From: Terrirubrum flagellatum
GTDB lineage: Bacteria > Pseudomonadota > Alphaproteobacteria > Rhizobiales > Beijerinckiaceae
NCBI RefSeq assembly: GCF_022059845.1
Contig: NZ_CP091851.1
Location: forward strand, 1,116,001-1,180,000
Length of the DNA: 64,000 nt
Reading direction: 5' to 3'
Made by a program: the position numbers and the translations under genes. The notes beneath the pieces are model-generated. The model saw nothing but the letters and a program-made list of their open reading frames with translations. It did not search any database and was not told where the DNA came from. Numbering within the stretch: the first letter of the stretch is position 1; each line of letters opens with the position of its first letter. Below, in pieces: positions 25,347-33,549 of this stretch.

Positions 25347-26198
25347 TCAGGCTTCAAATAGGTTACCGGTGAGGCCGCACTGTTTCACGCTGTCTCTAAA
25401 ATGCGCGATCTTCTTTATTCCATCTAAGAATCCGTGACGGCAGTCCCGATACTTTGTGTAAGCTTGCTTCTTGTTCCTTGGTGTGTGGTGCGCGCTGTTT
25501 CGATATACACTGATAAAGCTCTGTGCGCCGCCAATAGCGGCAGCGGCATTTTTCAAATTGGCTGCATCTTTCAGCGCTTCCAATGTCTTGGCCGAAAAGC
25601 CTGGCTTGACATCGCTTGCCGTAACCCATCCCTTAGCGACGGCGTCTTTACCAGCCTTGAAAACTGTGGCCTCGACGACTTCGCTTATGTCCGCCACGCC
25701 AGACTGCGCATTTTGCTTGTATTTCTCAAAGCTCTCGGCAATCCGTTGCCTGAATTTTTTAGGCAACCCCTTTATTTCTTCGACGAAAAGCCCATCGGTG
25801 ATTTGCATTACGAGCGGTATGCTGCCGCAGCGCTTAACAACAGTCCCCTGCGCATCAACAGTAAAAAGCCCATACCCGTCCGCCATGAGCTTCTTCGCGG
25901 AAGGTTGATCAGCCAGATAAGCTTCTTCAGGACATACGCAGTACACTGTTATGGGAGCTTGCACGTTCAAAATATCGGTGCGCCTCATGTTAAAAATCAG
26001 CGGATATGGCGTCTCTGACGCCTCGGCTACGATTGTCTGATGACCGTTTACCGTGAACTGAATTGACGGCCTCCAGCTGAGATTCGCATCCAGTTGAGAA
26101 TTCAATAGGATTGTCGGCTGTTGAAAAATCTTCTCGAAATGTGCCTTCGCACTGTCGCGAAGAAAATCCGTTCCGGAACTAAGCCCCACCGTGCTCAT
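25347..26198 (-). CDS. Uncharacterised protein with C-terminal HEPN-like RNxxxH motif
   Basis: This is the third gene of the three-gene cargo operon, starting 4 bp after the ParB-like stop. The 283-residue protein has an N-terminal alpha/beta part (about residues 20-135) with alternating strands and a FTVNGHQTIVAEASETPYPL segment, a middle helical part, and a C-terminal helical region. That region carries FISVYRNSAHHTPRNKKQAY. R-N-x3-H followed by a basic helix is the signature of HEPN ribonucleases found in toxins and abortive-infection proteins. The function is inferred from this motif only. The N-terminal part could be a degenerate nuclease-like fold. Base composition is clearly lower in GC than the flanking chromosome. 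Confidence 0.6.
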   Translation of the reverse strand: MSTVGLSSGTDFLRDSAKAHFEKIFQQPTILLNSQLDANLSWRPSIQFTVNGHQTIVAEASETPYPLIFNMRRTDILNVQAPITVYCVCPEEAYLADQPSAKKLMADGYGLFTVDAQGTVVKRCGSIPLVMQITDGLFVEEIKGLPKKFRQRIAESFEKYKQNAQSGVADISEVVEATVFKAGKDAVAKGWVTASDVKPGFSAKTLEALKDAANLKNAAAAIGGAQSFISVYRNSAHHTPRNKKQAYTKYRDCRHGFLDGIKKIAHFRDSVKQCGLTGNLFEA

Positions 26199-26202
26199 CG
26201 GC

Positions 26203-27171
26203 TCAGTCCCGCAGTAATGCTCTTAGCCGCTTAAACAAAGCTCGCAGATGTTCGAGGAATTCGTCGTCGAGATCATCTTTGCGGTCCTGTTCAACTATCT
26301 CATCAATGAACTCTGTGAGTGATGTGATATGTCGCGTCGCCTCGCGTTCTCCGTACTCAAAGCGAACAGTCGATTCATAAGCTTCGCGAATTCCAAATCG
26401 ATTTGATGGATTGAAGACTCGGTCAAGAGTACCGCGTGCGCTTCTGTGAGCGAGCCCCAAATTATCGACGGCGGTGGCAATCTTTGATAGCTGTCGGAAA
26501 TCAGTAACCGCCGAAATAGTGTTATCTTTGAATTTTTTCACCAAAGTATCGCGGATGTCATTTAGTCGAGGGCTATATTCCGGCATGCGCTTTACGACTG
26601 TCTTGAGCGATCGTTCCATCTCAATAAAAAAATCTTCAGATAGACGCTGCTGAGACTTGGGCTTTTCAAGCTCGTGCAGCAACATTGTCTTAAAGCTTGA
26701 CGGCAGATCTAAAAGCAATTGGCATCGCCGAATTGCTCCCCGGGAAAGCCCCGTCAATTCTGAAAGCGTTGCTTCGCCAGGTCGTTCTCTGTTTTCGGCT
26801 TCATATAGATCGATGACGCGCTCAAGTTTTGAGGCTATCGTGTAGTAATCCCATTGCTCTCGCAGCGCATGAATGTTGTACATCAAGACAAGATTCTGCA
26901 ACTCAGTGGGCTTGTCTTGTATAAGCGCTGGTATGGTCTTGAGATTGAGCTTGCTAGCGCATCGCCAGCGGCGCTCACCATCGATAAGACGGTATCCTCC
27001 GTTGCCATCCTCATAGACAGTGACCGGCACTTGGACGCCGTGTTTATCGATGGATCGCATTAGGCTTTCCATCTCCTCTTGGCGAAATACCAATCGAGGA
27101 TTTTCGGGATTTGGCCGAATCTGCTCTGGTGGGAGAGCTCGGAGACGCTGCTTGTTGCGCAAGTCAGTCAT
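26203..27171 (-). CDS. ParB-like DNA-binding protein
   Basis: This 322-residue protein has a ParB N-terminal domain: LPPEQIRPNPENPR, then GVQVPVTVYEDGNGGYRLI and DGERRWRCASKLNLKTIPAL, which is the nucleotide-binding box of ParB/Srx-fold proteins. A KorB-like helix-turn-helix follows (GEATLSELTGLSRGAIRRCQ, about residues 140-165) and then an acidic helical C-terminus. There is no ParA partner, so plasmid partition is unlikely. It overlaps the methyltransferase by 4 bp (27168-27171) and is followed by the HEPN-motif gene, so it is probably the DNA-recognition or switch component of that cassette. Confidence 0.75.
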   Translation of the reverse strand: MTDLRNKQRLRALPPEQIRPNPENPRLVFRQEEMESLMRSIDKHGVQVPVTVYEDGNGGYRLIDGERRWRCASKLNLKTIPALIQDKPTELQNLVLMYNIHALREQWDYYTIASKLERVIDLYEAENRERPGEATLSELTGLSRGAIRRCQLLLDLPSSFKTMLLHELEKPKSQQRLSEDFFIEMERSLKTVVKRMPEYSPRLNDIRDTLVKKFKDNTISAVTDFRQLSKIATAVDNLGLAHRSARGTLDRVFNPSNRFGIREAYESTVRFEYGEREATRHITSLTEFIDEIVEQDRKDDLDDEFLEHLRALFKRLRALLRD

Positions 27172-28394
27172 CGATTGCTAGCCCTGTACACCATCTCGGT
27201 TACGCTTGAGCTGGCCTCGCCTTTCGATGCGCCCATTGTCGAATGCACATGCTCAAAGGACATCGGCGCGTCTACCCGACGGTAATGGCGAGCCAGCATA
27301 TCTGGAATCGCTGTGCGCGAGTTCTCAAGCAACCCGTTAGTTGGATAGCTTAGAACCAGATCGGCCCCTGCTTCAGAAGAGCGTGAAATCAACAAGTCAA
27401 TCGAACTCGCTACCTCGCGTTTGACCGAAAAGCTCGATACCGATCTTTCCTCCCGATAACGCGCCTTCGATGACGTTTTTGGATAGTCGTATAGAAGGAT
27501 GGTCTCGTAGAGGTGATAATAGCGGGAGTACTGATCATCGGTATAAGGAGGGTCCGCATAAATTACTGATGGCTTCTCGGCGCTGTCTTTTACCTTGAAA
27601 AGAAGATCTAGAGCATCACCGCAAAATACTCGGTTGGCGCTTCGCCAGCGCCGAGATCTAAACGGAGATAGCTCGCCAAGAGCGATCATCCATTCATGCA
27701 CAATCGATTTAGATCGCTGGCGCGCATACCGCTTTTTCGTTTTGGCCTTGATTGAGAGGAACTGTGCGAAGTGTCCAGTCGAGGTTGAGCAGCGCGAAAC
27801 CGCCTTGCAAAGAGCAAGCAGATACCAGCGTCGGGCATCTTCACTAATTTTGTTCTGCGACGCTAATTCGGTGATTGAAAAATGCAGGCTGTCGACTTGA
27901 ATGCACTGCCTCAGGCCGAGATAAGTTCCGGCATAAATAGTCGAAAATAGACGATGAGGAAACGTTGTCGGGTGCCGCCTCAGCCGCGAAATTTCATCGT
28001 TTGAATCTTCGTAGCGCGCGAGGCAGGCTTCCTCTGCGGCGACGAACGCCTTGACGGTTCCATCAGCAATCGCTTTTTCTTCGAGCTCAAGTTCGTTCTC
28101 GAATCTTCGGCACAACTCGATCTCGTTGCGCGCGAAGGAATCATGGGTCACTGTCGCAGATGCAGTAACATCGGGCGGCAGTTCAGAAGAACAAAAGAAA
28201 GCGCGAGCGACGGTGGACGCAAATAGCTGAGCGTCGTTCGACCAGATGGATCGAGAGGGCGATACGGCCGTGCCAACAGCGCACATGCCGGCAAAAACAT
28301 CAAGAAATGGGCCCGCCCGCCCGCGCTCAACGATCTCGGCAACGGCGGCCGCCAAAGCACGCTTGGTGCCCATATAGCTCACACCAAGCGGCAT
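27168..28394 (-). CDS. D12-type DNA N6-adenine methyltransferase
   Basis: The order of motifs is that of Dam/D12-class methyltransferases: VSYMGTKRALAAAVAEIV at residues 5-22 (AdoMet contact), FLDVFAGMCAVGTAV near residue 33 (motif I) and VIYADPPYTDDQYSRYYHLY near residue 280 (catalytic DPPY). It should methylate adenine in a specific DNA site; the site is unknown. The 408 residues are longer than Dam (about 280), with the extra length in the recognition region. The start ATG 28394 has a purine-rich GGGGGGAAG directly upstream. It opens a three-gene operon with a ParB-like and a HEPN-motif protein. No separate restriction endonuclease is seen. Confidence 0.85.
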   Translation of the reverse strand: MPLGVSYMGTKRALAAAVAEIVERGRAGPFLDVFAGMCAVGTAVSPSRSIWSNDAQLFASTVARAFFCSSELPPDVTASATVTHDSFARNEIELCRRFENELELEEKAIADGTVKAFVAAEEACLARYEDSNDEISRLRRHPTTFPHRLFSTIYAGTYLGLRQCIQVDSLHFSITELASQNKISEDARRWYLLALCKAVSRCSTSTGHFAQFLSIKAKTKKRYARQRSKSIVHEWMIALGELSPFRSRRWRSANRVFCGDALDLLFKVKDSAEKPSVIYADPPYTDDQYSRYYHLYETILLYDYPKTSSKARYREERSVSSFSVKREVASSIDLLISRSSEAGADLVLSYPTNGLLENSRTAIPDMLARHYRRVDAPMSFEHVHSTMGASKGEASSSVTEMVYRASNR

Positions 28395-28708
28395 CTTCCC
28401 CCCTAGAACAGACGCGCCTGTAAAGACGTTATTCGTCTAACCAAAGTGAGACGATAGTCAAGCGTGGTTAACGCTAGGTTTCTCCGCAGGAACTGCGCGA
28501 GGAGGCGATGTCCGTACTGCGCAGGGATCATGAAAATTCTTGAGGTCTTCAAGAGCAACGTAGAGACATAGTGCTTGCGAGGCGCTCAAAGAGCTGCATG
28601 TCTTGCGATATGAGCGTCTGAACGCGATTGCAGGGCGCTATTCGCGATGAGGAGTATCCTCGACCAGCCGTGTCTCACGCTCCGCAGCCGATTTATCGAG
28701 GGCGAGCA
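28395..28708. other. Non-coding stretch between cargo operon and tail gene
   Basis: Besides the putative promoter at 28434-28461 I see no gene, tRNA or clear repeat here. Short open stretches on the plus strand are broken by stops and have no ribosome-binding sites. Confidence 0.5.
28434..28461 (-). promoter_or_regulatory. Putative promoter of the methyltransferase operon
   Basis: On the minus strand TTGACT (28461-28456) and TAGACG (28439-28434) are 16 bp apart, about 40 bp upstream of the methyltransferase ATG. It would let the cassette be expressed independently of the phage genes. Confidence 0.4.
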
Positions 28709-31102
28709 TCAATGGCCGATCCCTGCGTCGGCGTGGATGCCGTTGACCGATGAGTCGAGACCCTTCACCTGCGGCCTGATCGGCACATTGATTCCAGCCG
28801 CGAACGCCTGCGTGAGCTGGGCCATAATCGTCTGCGCCGTGGCGACCGCGACGGCGCCCGCCGACGTGAGCCCTTCGTTGAGCCCTTGGCCGACCTCTTG
28901 CCCGGCCTTCGCCCCCGATGCCTTGCCATCGAAATTCTTGAGCGGATCAAACTGACCGCCCGCCGGATTGGCCGCATCCCAGTCTATAAGCACCTTGCGT
29001 TTGGACTCGGGCGTTCCCTCCTGCCGGCGCAGACTATCGATCAGCTCGCGACGGCGGCGCAGACGTTCAATCTCGGCGTTCCCCGAGACGGCGCCCATCT
29101 CGTCACGAACGCGGCCACGGCTGACGGCTCCCTCTTGGTCCGTTCCGAGCGCATTTCGAGCCGCGTCCGGTCCATACTCATACGCCGCGCCTGCGCCGAG
29201 TATCCAGGGCGAGCGGCGTAGCAAGAACCCGCCGATGGCCGCCATGGACGGCACCCTGTTGAGAAAGCCAAGCAGCCCCGCAGCACCAGGCGCACCTGTG
29301 AATGTGCCAATCGTCGCCATCACGCGAGCAGTCCCGAGCGTGCCGGCAAACGCAAGCGCCGCCGCTCCGGCTCCAGCGAGATAAGTCCCGAAGCGGATTG
29401 TCCCGGCGTCCAACTCCGCGACGTGCTGTGTGAAGCTGGCGAACTTCGAAACGGCGCCGGTCATCCATTCGTCATTGGCGCGGCCGACAGCAGTCTGGAA
29501 ATTGAGGATAGAGCCTTCGGCCCGCGCCAGAGCGCCGGCAAAACCGCCCATGCGCTCTTCGGCGATCTTGGCGGCGAAGCCCTCGGGAGCACCCCGGAGC
29601 TGGTTGACATAGTCCTGCAACAGCTTCGGGTCACGCAACGCGGCGCGCGCCCGCCCGCCCTGCTTGTCGGTGAAAAACGCGTTGAGCTGAGCCAATGTCG
29701 GATTGGCTTCTGAGATGGCACGAAGCAACCCTTCACTGTCGACGCTTTCGACGCTCATGCGGTGGAATTGCTCCGCGACTCTCGCGATCGCCTTTCGGTC
29801 CACCGCGCTCATCTCGCCTTTCTTGGTCTTAGCGAAGTCGTTGGACAGCGCCTCAGTGACCGCTGAGATGAACTCGCTGCGGTCGCCGACCTTTTCCGGG
29901 TCGGCCATCGCCTCTTGGATCTTCGCACGAGCATCAGGAGATATCGCCTTGCCGAACTTCTGTCGGTACGCACCCTCGAAATTGTCCGCGCTCATGCCGC
30001 CGGGCATTCTCGTGAACTTGCTGTAGTCAATGCCCATCGCGTTCAGAGCCATGATGCCCTTGCCAGTCGGCGAGACGAGTTTCCCCGCCATCGTACGCAC
30101 GGCCGTGCCTGCTTCATCGCCGCGAATGTTGGAACGACGCATGAGCGCGCCAAGCGCCCCAAGCGTCTCGTCACTCAACCCGGCGCCAGAGCCCGGCATG
30201 CCGCCCAGCTTGAAGTATTGTTTGATATCCTCATCGTCGAGGCCGCCGATCTTGGCGAGCTTGACGCTTTGATCCACGATGCGGCGCATCGTCGCCATCG
30301 CTTCGTTGGCGTCCTCGATGTGCTTGCCCGTCCCGAAGATGATGCCCTCAAGGGTTTTCGCGGCTTCATCGAGTGTCGTATTCATCGCCGAGGCATAATT
30401 CGCGGCCTCTCCGACAAACGGTCGGATAAAGTCCTTTTTGACGCCGCGCTGCGCGAGGCTCGTTTGCGCCTCGATCACCTGCAGATCGTTGAAGCGGGTC
30501 GTAGCGCCCATCCTTATGGCTTGATCGATAAAGGGCTTTTGCTCCGCGTCGGAGAGCCCGAGGATCGCTTTTTGGTAGCGCCGTAGATCGTCGAATTCCT
30601 TGTATGTGTGAACGATCTTTTCTGCGCCACGCGCCACGCCATGCACCCCCAACGCACCGGCGGCGGCATGACCGACATTGTATTGGCCAGCAAGCGAGCC
30701 AACGAATCCGTGGCTGCGATCAACAGGCGCCTTTGGAACCTCGCGCCGCTTCGCAGCTAGCGCAGCCTCCTCACGCGCGACGCGCCTGAGCGAGGAAATC
30801 ATACCCGTTTCCCAAACGCGGATCTTCGTAAGATCTGCTTTGGTCCAGTCGGTGGCCGTCCCCGCCAGCTTCGCTGTCGACGTGTAGTCTTTAAACTGCG
30901 TGACTACTTTCTTGATCGATTCCGATGAAACGCCAAGTTTTGCGAGGTCGTTCGCCATCTTCGGCGACAACCCGCTTTCCATGGCTTTCGTGATTTCCTT
31001 GGCGCTCTTGCCGGCGCCAAGCAACGCCTTTTCCATGCGAGCGGCTGGGCCGGTCACATCATCGATAAGCCTGACGGTGACCTCTGCGGTTTTTGCGGTC
31101 AT
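28709..31102 (-). CDS. Phage tail tape measure protein
   Basis: This 797-residue protein of the TP901 tape-measure type sets tail length in siphophages and myophages. The conserved N-terminal domain is seen at about residues 165-370: FDDLRRYQKAILGLSDAEQK, DLQVIEAQTSLAQRGVKKDF, NTTLDEAAKTLEGIIFGTGK and GMPGSGAGLSDETLGALGAL. Two hydrophobic segments follow at about 565-650, and the C-terminus is rich in Gly/Ala. It is preceded and overlapped (ATGA) by a small gene in the position of a tail chaperone. No other tail gene (tube, sheath, baseplate, fibre) was found downstream, where the cargo operon begins. Confidence 0.8.
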   Translation of the reverse strand: MTAKTAEVTVRLIDDVTGPAARMEKALLGAGKSAKEITKAMESGLSPKMANDLAKLGVSSESIKKVVTQFKDYTSTAKLAGTATDWTKADLTKIRVWETGMISSLRRVAREEAALAAKRREVPKAPVDRSHGFVGSLAGQYNVGHAAAGALGVHGVARGAEKIVHTYKEFDDLRRYQKAILGLSDAEQKPFIDQAIRMGATTRFNDLQVIEAQTSLAQRGVKKDFIRPFVGEAANYASAMNTTLDEAAKTLEGIIFGTGKHIEDANEAMATMRRIVDQSVKLAKIGGLDDEDIKQYFKLGGMPGSGAGLSDETLGALGALMRRSNIRGDEAGTAVRTMAGKLVSPTGKGIMALNAMGIDYSKFTRMPGGMSADNFEGAYRQKFGKAISPDARAKIQEAMADPEKVGDRSEFISAVTEALSNDFAKTKKGEMSAVDRKAIARVAEQFHRMSVESVDSEGLLRAISEANPTLAQLNAFFTDKQGGRARAALRDPKLLQDYVNQLRGAPEGFAAKIAEERMGGFAGALARAEGSILNFQTAVGRANDEWMTGAVSKFASFTQHVAELDAGTIRFGTYLAGAGAAALAFAGTLGTARVMATIGTFTGAPGAAGLLGFLNRVPSMAAIGGFLLRRSPWILGAGAAYEYGPDAARNALGTDQEGAVSRGRVRDEMGAVSGNAEIERLRRRRELIDSLRRQEGTPESKRKVLIDWDAANPAGGQFDPLKNFDGKASGAKAGQEVGQGLNEGLTSAGAVAVATAQTIMAQLTQAFAAGINVPIRPQVKGLDSSVNGIHADAGIGH

Positions 31103-31350
31103 TTGCGCGGTTCCCGAGAGCTAACGAGCGCCCGCCGACGAAATGCGATTTCCTCACGAGCAAGCCTGATAACATCTACGATGGAAGCGTTGCTGCTCAT
31201 TGCATCAACTTCGTCGATCTTGACTCCGAACTCGTCTTGGAAAAGCGAAGCGAGTTCAATCAGGATCAAGGCGCGCTCAGTGTTGCGTTCGATAGCCTCG
31301 CCAAGCCATCCGGCTTCCGCAGCTTCGGCGCGAATCTGCCATTCGGTCAT
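31099..31350 (-). CDS. Small protein in tail-chaperone position
   Basis: The protein has 83 residues and starts at ATG 31350 (MTEWQIRAEAAEAGWLGEAI), preceded by GGAGAACAGAA. It is mostly helical and has no family I can name. Its 4-bp overlap with the tape measure gene, and the position directly before it, match the small tail-assembly chaperone genes of phages. No slippery sequence for a -1 frameshift product was seen. Confidence 0.5.
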   Translation of the reverse strand: MTEWQIRAEAAEAGWLGEAIERNTERALILIELASLFQDEFGVKIDEVDAMSSNASIVDVIRLAREEIAFRRRALVSSREPRK

Positions 31351-31382
31351 TTCTGTTCTCCGATAACGGTGTTGAGCTTGAC

Positions 31383-31429
31383 ATTTGCATTTTGCAAATT
31401 TCCTTCGAGTCGATTTGCATTCTGCAAAC
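31383..31429. promoter_or_regulatory. Twin palindromic operator TTTGCA-N3-TGCAAA
   Basis: ATTTGCA-TTT-TGCAAAT (31383-31399) and ATTTGCA-TTC-TGCAAAC (31413-31429) have centres 30 bp apart, three helical turns. They lie between the divergent tail (31350, minus) and YqaJ-like (31503, plus) genes. A weaker half-site CTTGCA is at 31454-31459. A matching TTGCA-TCT-TGCAA lies at 37174-37186. They probably bind an element-encoded repressor. Confidence 0.6.
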
Positions 31430-31502
31430 AATATCTCTGCGGCACAACAATAACTTGCATTTGCCGAGGATCTGATCTTCGATATGTCGTCAATCTGGGG
31501 GA

Positions 31503-32213
31503 ATGGCGATGACACCAAATACACAGACTCTCCGTTACAGCGATGCGCTGTGGCTTCGATGTTCCGACGAAGAAGAGTGGATCGCCCAACGTGAGCATGA
31601 CGTCACCGAGAGTGAAGCTGCCACGTTGGTCGGCGCCGGACCGATACATACACATCTCGAACTGTGGGCTTCTAAGTCCGGATTGATTGATCCTCTTCCT
31701 AGGCGCGCCTCGTCTTCGATCTGGTCCGCGCGGCTTTCATACTCGGTGGCGGCCGGGGTCTGCGAAGACAACGGTTGGACGATTGTTGATTCAGGCCCGC
31801 TTCTGCACGTCCGCAGTTCACGATTCGTGGGAATGAGTGCGAGCCCGGACTATGTCGTTTTTTGCCCCAAGCGCGGTAACCTTGGAATTCTAAATATTCG
31901 AACAGGCCGCCCTTCTGATTATTCGGATCTGGCCTTACAGTTCGAATTGGAAGCCTGCGGCATCGAATGGGCCGCAGTGTGTTCGCCCAGCGACGATGGA
32001 GGGATGAAGGTCACAGTTCGAGAAAGATGGCATGAAGTCGGAATTGAACTGGGATACCTCGTAACGGATTTCATGCGGCGAGTCCGTGACCGTGACATGC
32101 CAGAACCGTTTTCAGTTCCATCGTCGCCGCTCATCGGCGTGTATTTCACCAGCTCGGACCTTCCCGTAGCAAGAGCACATCGAGCTGCGCACGCGCTTGA
32201 GTGTGCTGCATGA
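31503..32213 (+). CDS. YqaJ-like phage exonuclease family protein, changed active site
   Basis: The fold pattern of YqaJ/lambda exonuclease proteins is visible. EEWIAQREHDVTESEAATLV occupies about residues 19-38, followed by a WSARLSYSVAAGVCEDNGW helix, GMSASPDYVVF with the metal-binding Asp, and LALQFELEACGIEWAAVCSP with the Q-x-Y-like helix. In active enzymes the strand after the Asp reads E-x-K (LEIKT); here it is LNIRT, so both the Glu and Lys are replaced. Activity is doubtful. The gene is the first of a plus-strand trio with 4-bp overlaps. The start is ATG 31503 or 31509. Confidence 0.55.
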   Translation: MAMTPNTQTLRYSDALWLRCSDEEEWIAQREHDVTESEAATLVGAGPIHTHLELWASKSGLIDPLPRRASSSIWSARLSYSVAAGVCEDNGWTIVDSGPLLHVRSSRFVGMSASPDYVVFCPKRGNLGILNIRTGRPSDYSDLALQFELEACGIEWAAVCSPSDDGGMKVTVRERWHEVGIELGYLVTDFMRRVRDRDMPEPFSVPSSPLIGVYFTSSDLPVARAHRAAHALECAA

Positions 32214-32443
32214 AATCCGAACCGATGTTCCTTACAATTGCCGACCTTTGCGAACGCTGGTCTTTCATTGTGAAACCACAGACCCTCGCGAAGTGGAGGG
32301 CGGCCCGTCGCGGTCCGGCATATAAGAAAATCGGAGGGCGCATCCTCTATGCCCTCGCCGATGTTGAGAAGTATGAGAGAGCTCAACAGAAAGACGCAAC
32401 GCAACTACACCCAGCAAATTGTCGAACGAGGGGAGCGGCATGA
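32210..32443 (+). CDS. Excisionase/AlpA-like helix-turn-helix protein
   Basis: This 77-residue MerR/excisionase-type winged helix starts at ATG 32210 inside the stop of the previous gene (ATGA). The motif is FLTIADLCERW...KPQTLAKWRAARRGPAYKKI followed by GGRILYALADVEKYERAQ, the usual DNA-binding helix and wing of AlpA/Xis proteins. It may control the element's excision or its genes. It is coupled to the next gene by another ATGA overlap. Confidence 0.65.
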   Translation: MKSEPMFLTIADLCERWSFIVKPQTLAKWRAARRGPAYKKIGGRILYALADVEKYERAQQKDATQLHPANCRTRGAA

Positions 32444-32712
32444 TTGTATCGAGGAAATGTGCTTGGTGTACCGACCCGTTTAGCACAGAGACGAGTGCGA
32501 TAACCTGTTCCGCTGATTGCAGGCGGTATCGGAAGAATTGGGAAGCGCGAAAGCGCTACGCGGCAAATCCAGAGAAGATCAGAGAGAAAAACAGAATATA
32601 CAAGGGAGAGAAGAGACGCCGGAAGATGCTCGCTGAGACTTGGCGGGCGATCGAGAGGCTCAAGATTGTTGCCAAGGAAAAAGGGATAAAGTGGCCCAAG
32701 AGCACGGAATAG
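32440..32712 (+). CDS. Small zinc-finger protein
   Basis: The protein has 90 residues and starts at ATG 32440, overlapping the stop upstream. Two Cys pairs, CAWC (about residue 7) and CSADC (about 22), form a likely zinc finger. A very basic helix follows (RYRKNWEARKRYAANPEKIR). Such proteins are common in phage genomes. The role is unknown, but nucleic-acid binding is likely from the charge. It is the last gene of the plus-strand trio. Confidence 0.6.
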   Translation: MIVSRKCAWCTDPFSTETSAITCSADCRRYRKNWEARKRYAANPEKIREKNRIYKGEKRRRKMLAETWRAIERLKIVAKEKGIKWPKSTE

Positions 32713-32758
32713 AAATACTCGCAGTCGCGCGCCCCTAATTGAGGCGCGCCGCATTCGC

Positions 32759-33028
32759 TCACTTCACGACGCGGAGATTCGGGCGCGCCCGCAACGCCGA
32801 GCAAGTTTTATCCACTGCCTGCTTAAAGCGCTTCCACACCGGACCGTCTGGAACGCCCTTCGGCATGATCTCGCGTCGGTGCAGTTCGAACATATCGATG
32901 GCAGTCGCGCCGGTGCGAATTGCCATTTCCAGGTCCATTGCGATACCAACATCTTCCAGCCAGGACGCCATACATAGAAGCTCGAACGTGCGCTGGTCGT
33001 TCACCGATAATTGTTGACCGTTTGTCAT
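32759..33028 (-). CDS. Hypothetical protein of the element
   Basis: The protein has 89 residues and starts at ATG 33028 after GAGGCGGAT. It is mostly helical, with no motif I recognise. It is convergent with the zinc-finger gene and lies 32 bp after the preceding minus-strand gene, so it is probably in one transcript with the terminase-like gene. Confidence 0.5.
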   Translation of the reverse strand: MTNGQQLSVNDQRTFELLCMASWLEDVGIAMDLEMAIRTGATAIDMFELHRREIMPKGVPDGPVWKRFKQAVDKTCSALRARPNLRVVK

Positions 33029-33060
33029 ATCCGCCTCTGGTCGGTTGTTTCACTTCGCTC

Positions 33061-33549
33061 TTAAACCTTGATCCCGCGAAGCGCGGCCGCTTTGGCCATC
33101 GCGCGGTCCCACCCGTCGCGCGCAGAGTCGCGAGCCGCTGACGGTGATGTTGAAAAGCTGTGAGTGGGGAGTGCTTCGTCAGCTTCCGCCATAGCGTTGA
33201 TGAGTTGATTCCTCGCGTCGTCGACGGGCATGCCCGAATTGATTGCGGCTTGCAGGTCGAATCTCTGGCCGCGCTTCTCCGCGAACGCAGCCAACCTCCG
33301 CAAACTCATGATCCTATGCAGCTCTGCCTCTGCACTCGCTCGCGCGATCTGCTCGGCAAACGCGCGCGTTGCGGCGGCTTTGAGAGCATCGGGATCGGCC
33401 GGCGCGGCGGGCGCATGTGGCGTCGTCGGTGACGGTGAATCCGCGCGCGCTTCTATGGCCGCCAGAATCCGCCGTTGACGATCAATCGGCGCGATAGACG
33501 GCGACGGCGATTTTGATGAGATTGGGGAGTGAGTCTTTGGTTTTCTCAT
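33061..33549 (-). CDS. Hypothetical phage protein, possibly head-assembly related
   Basis: The protein has 162 residues. The N-terminus is Pro/Ser-rich and probably disordered. The part from about residue 75 (LHRIMSLRRLAAFAEKRGQR, then INSGMPVDDARNQLINAMAE) resembles the C-terminal helical module of phage prohead proteases, but no protease domain is present. It overlaps the terminase-small-subunit-like gene by 4 bp (33546-33549). The assignment is weak. Confidence 0.4.
   Translation of the reverse strand: MRKPKTHSPISSKSPSPSIAPIDRQRRILAAIEARADSPSPTTPHAPAAPADPDALKAAATRAFAEQIARASAEAELHRIMSLRRLAAFAEKRGQRFDLQAAINSGMPVDDARNQLINAMAEADEALPTHSFSTSPSAARDSARDGWDRAMAKAAALRGIKV

Noticed and set aside
26203-27171. 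Plasmid partition system (ParB)
   Set aside because: No ParA gene and no parS-like array nearby; the gene is locked in an operon with a methyltransferase, so a partition role is unlikely.
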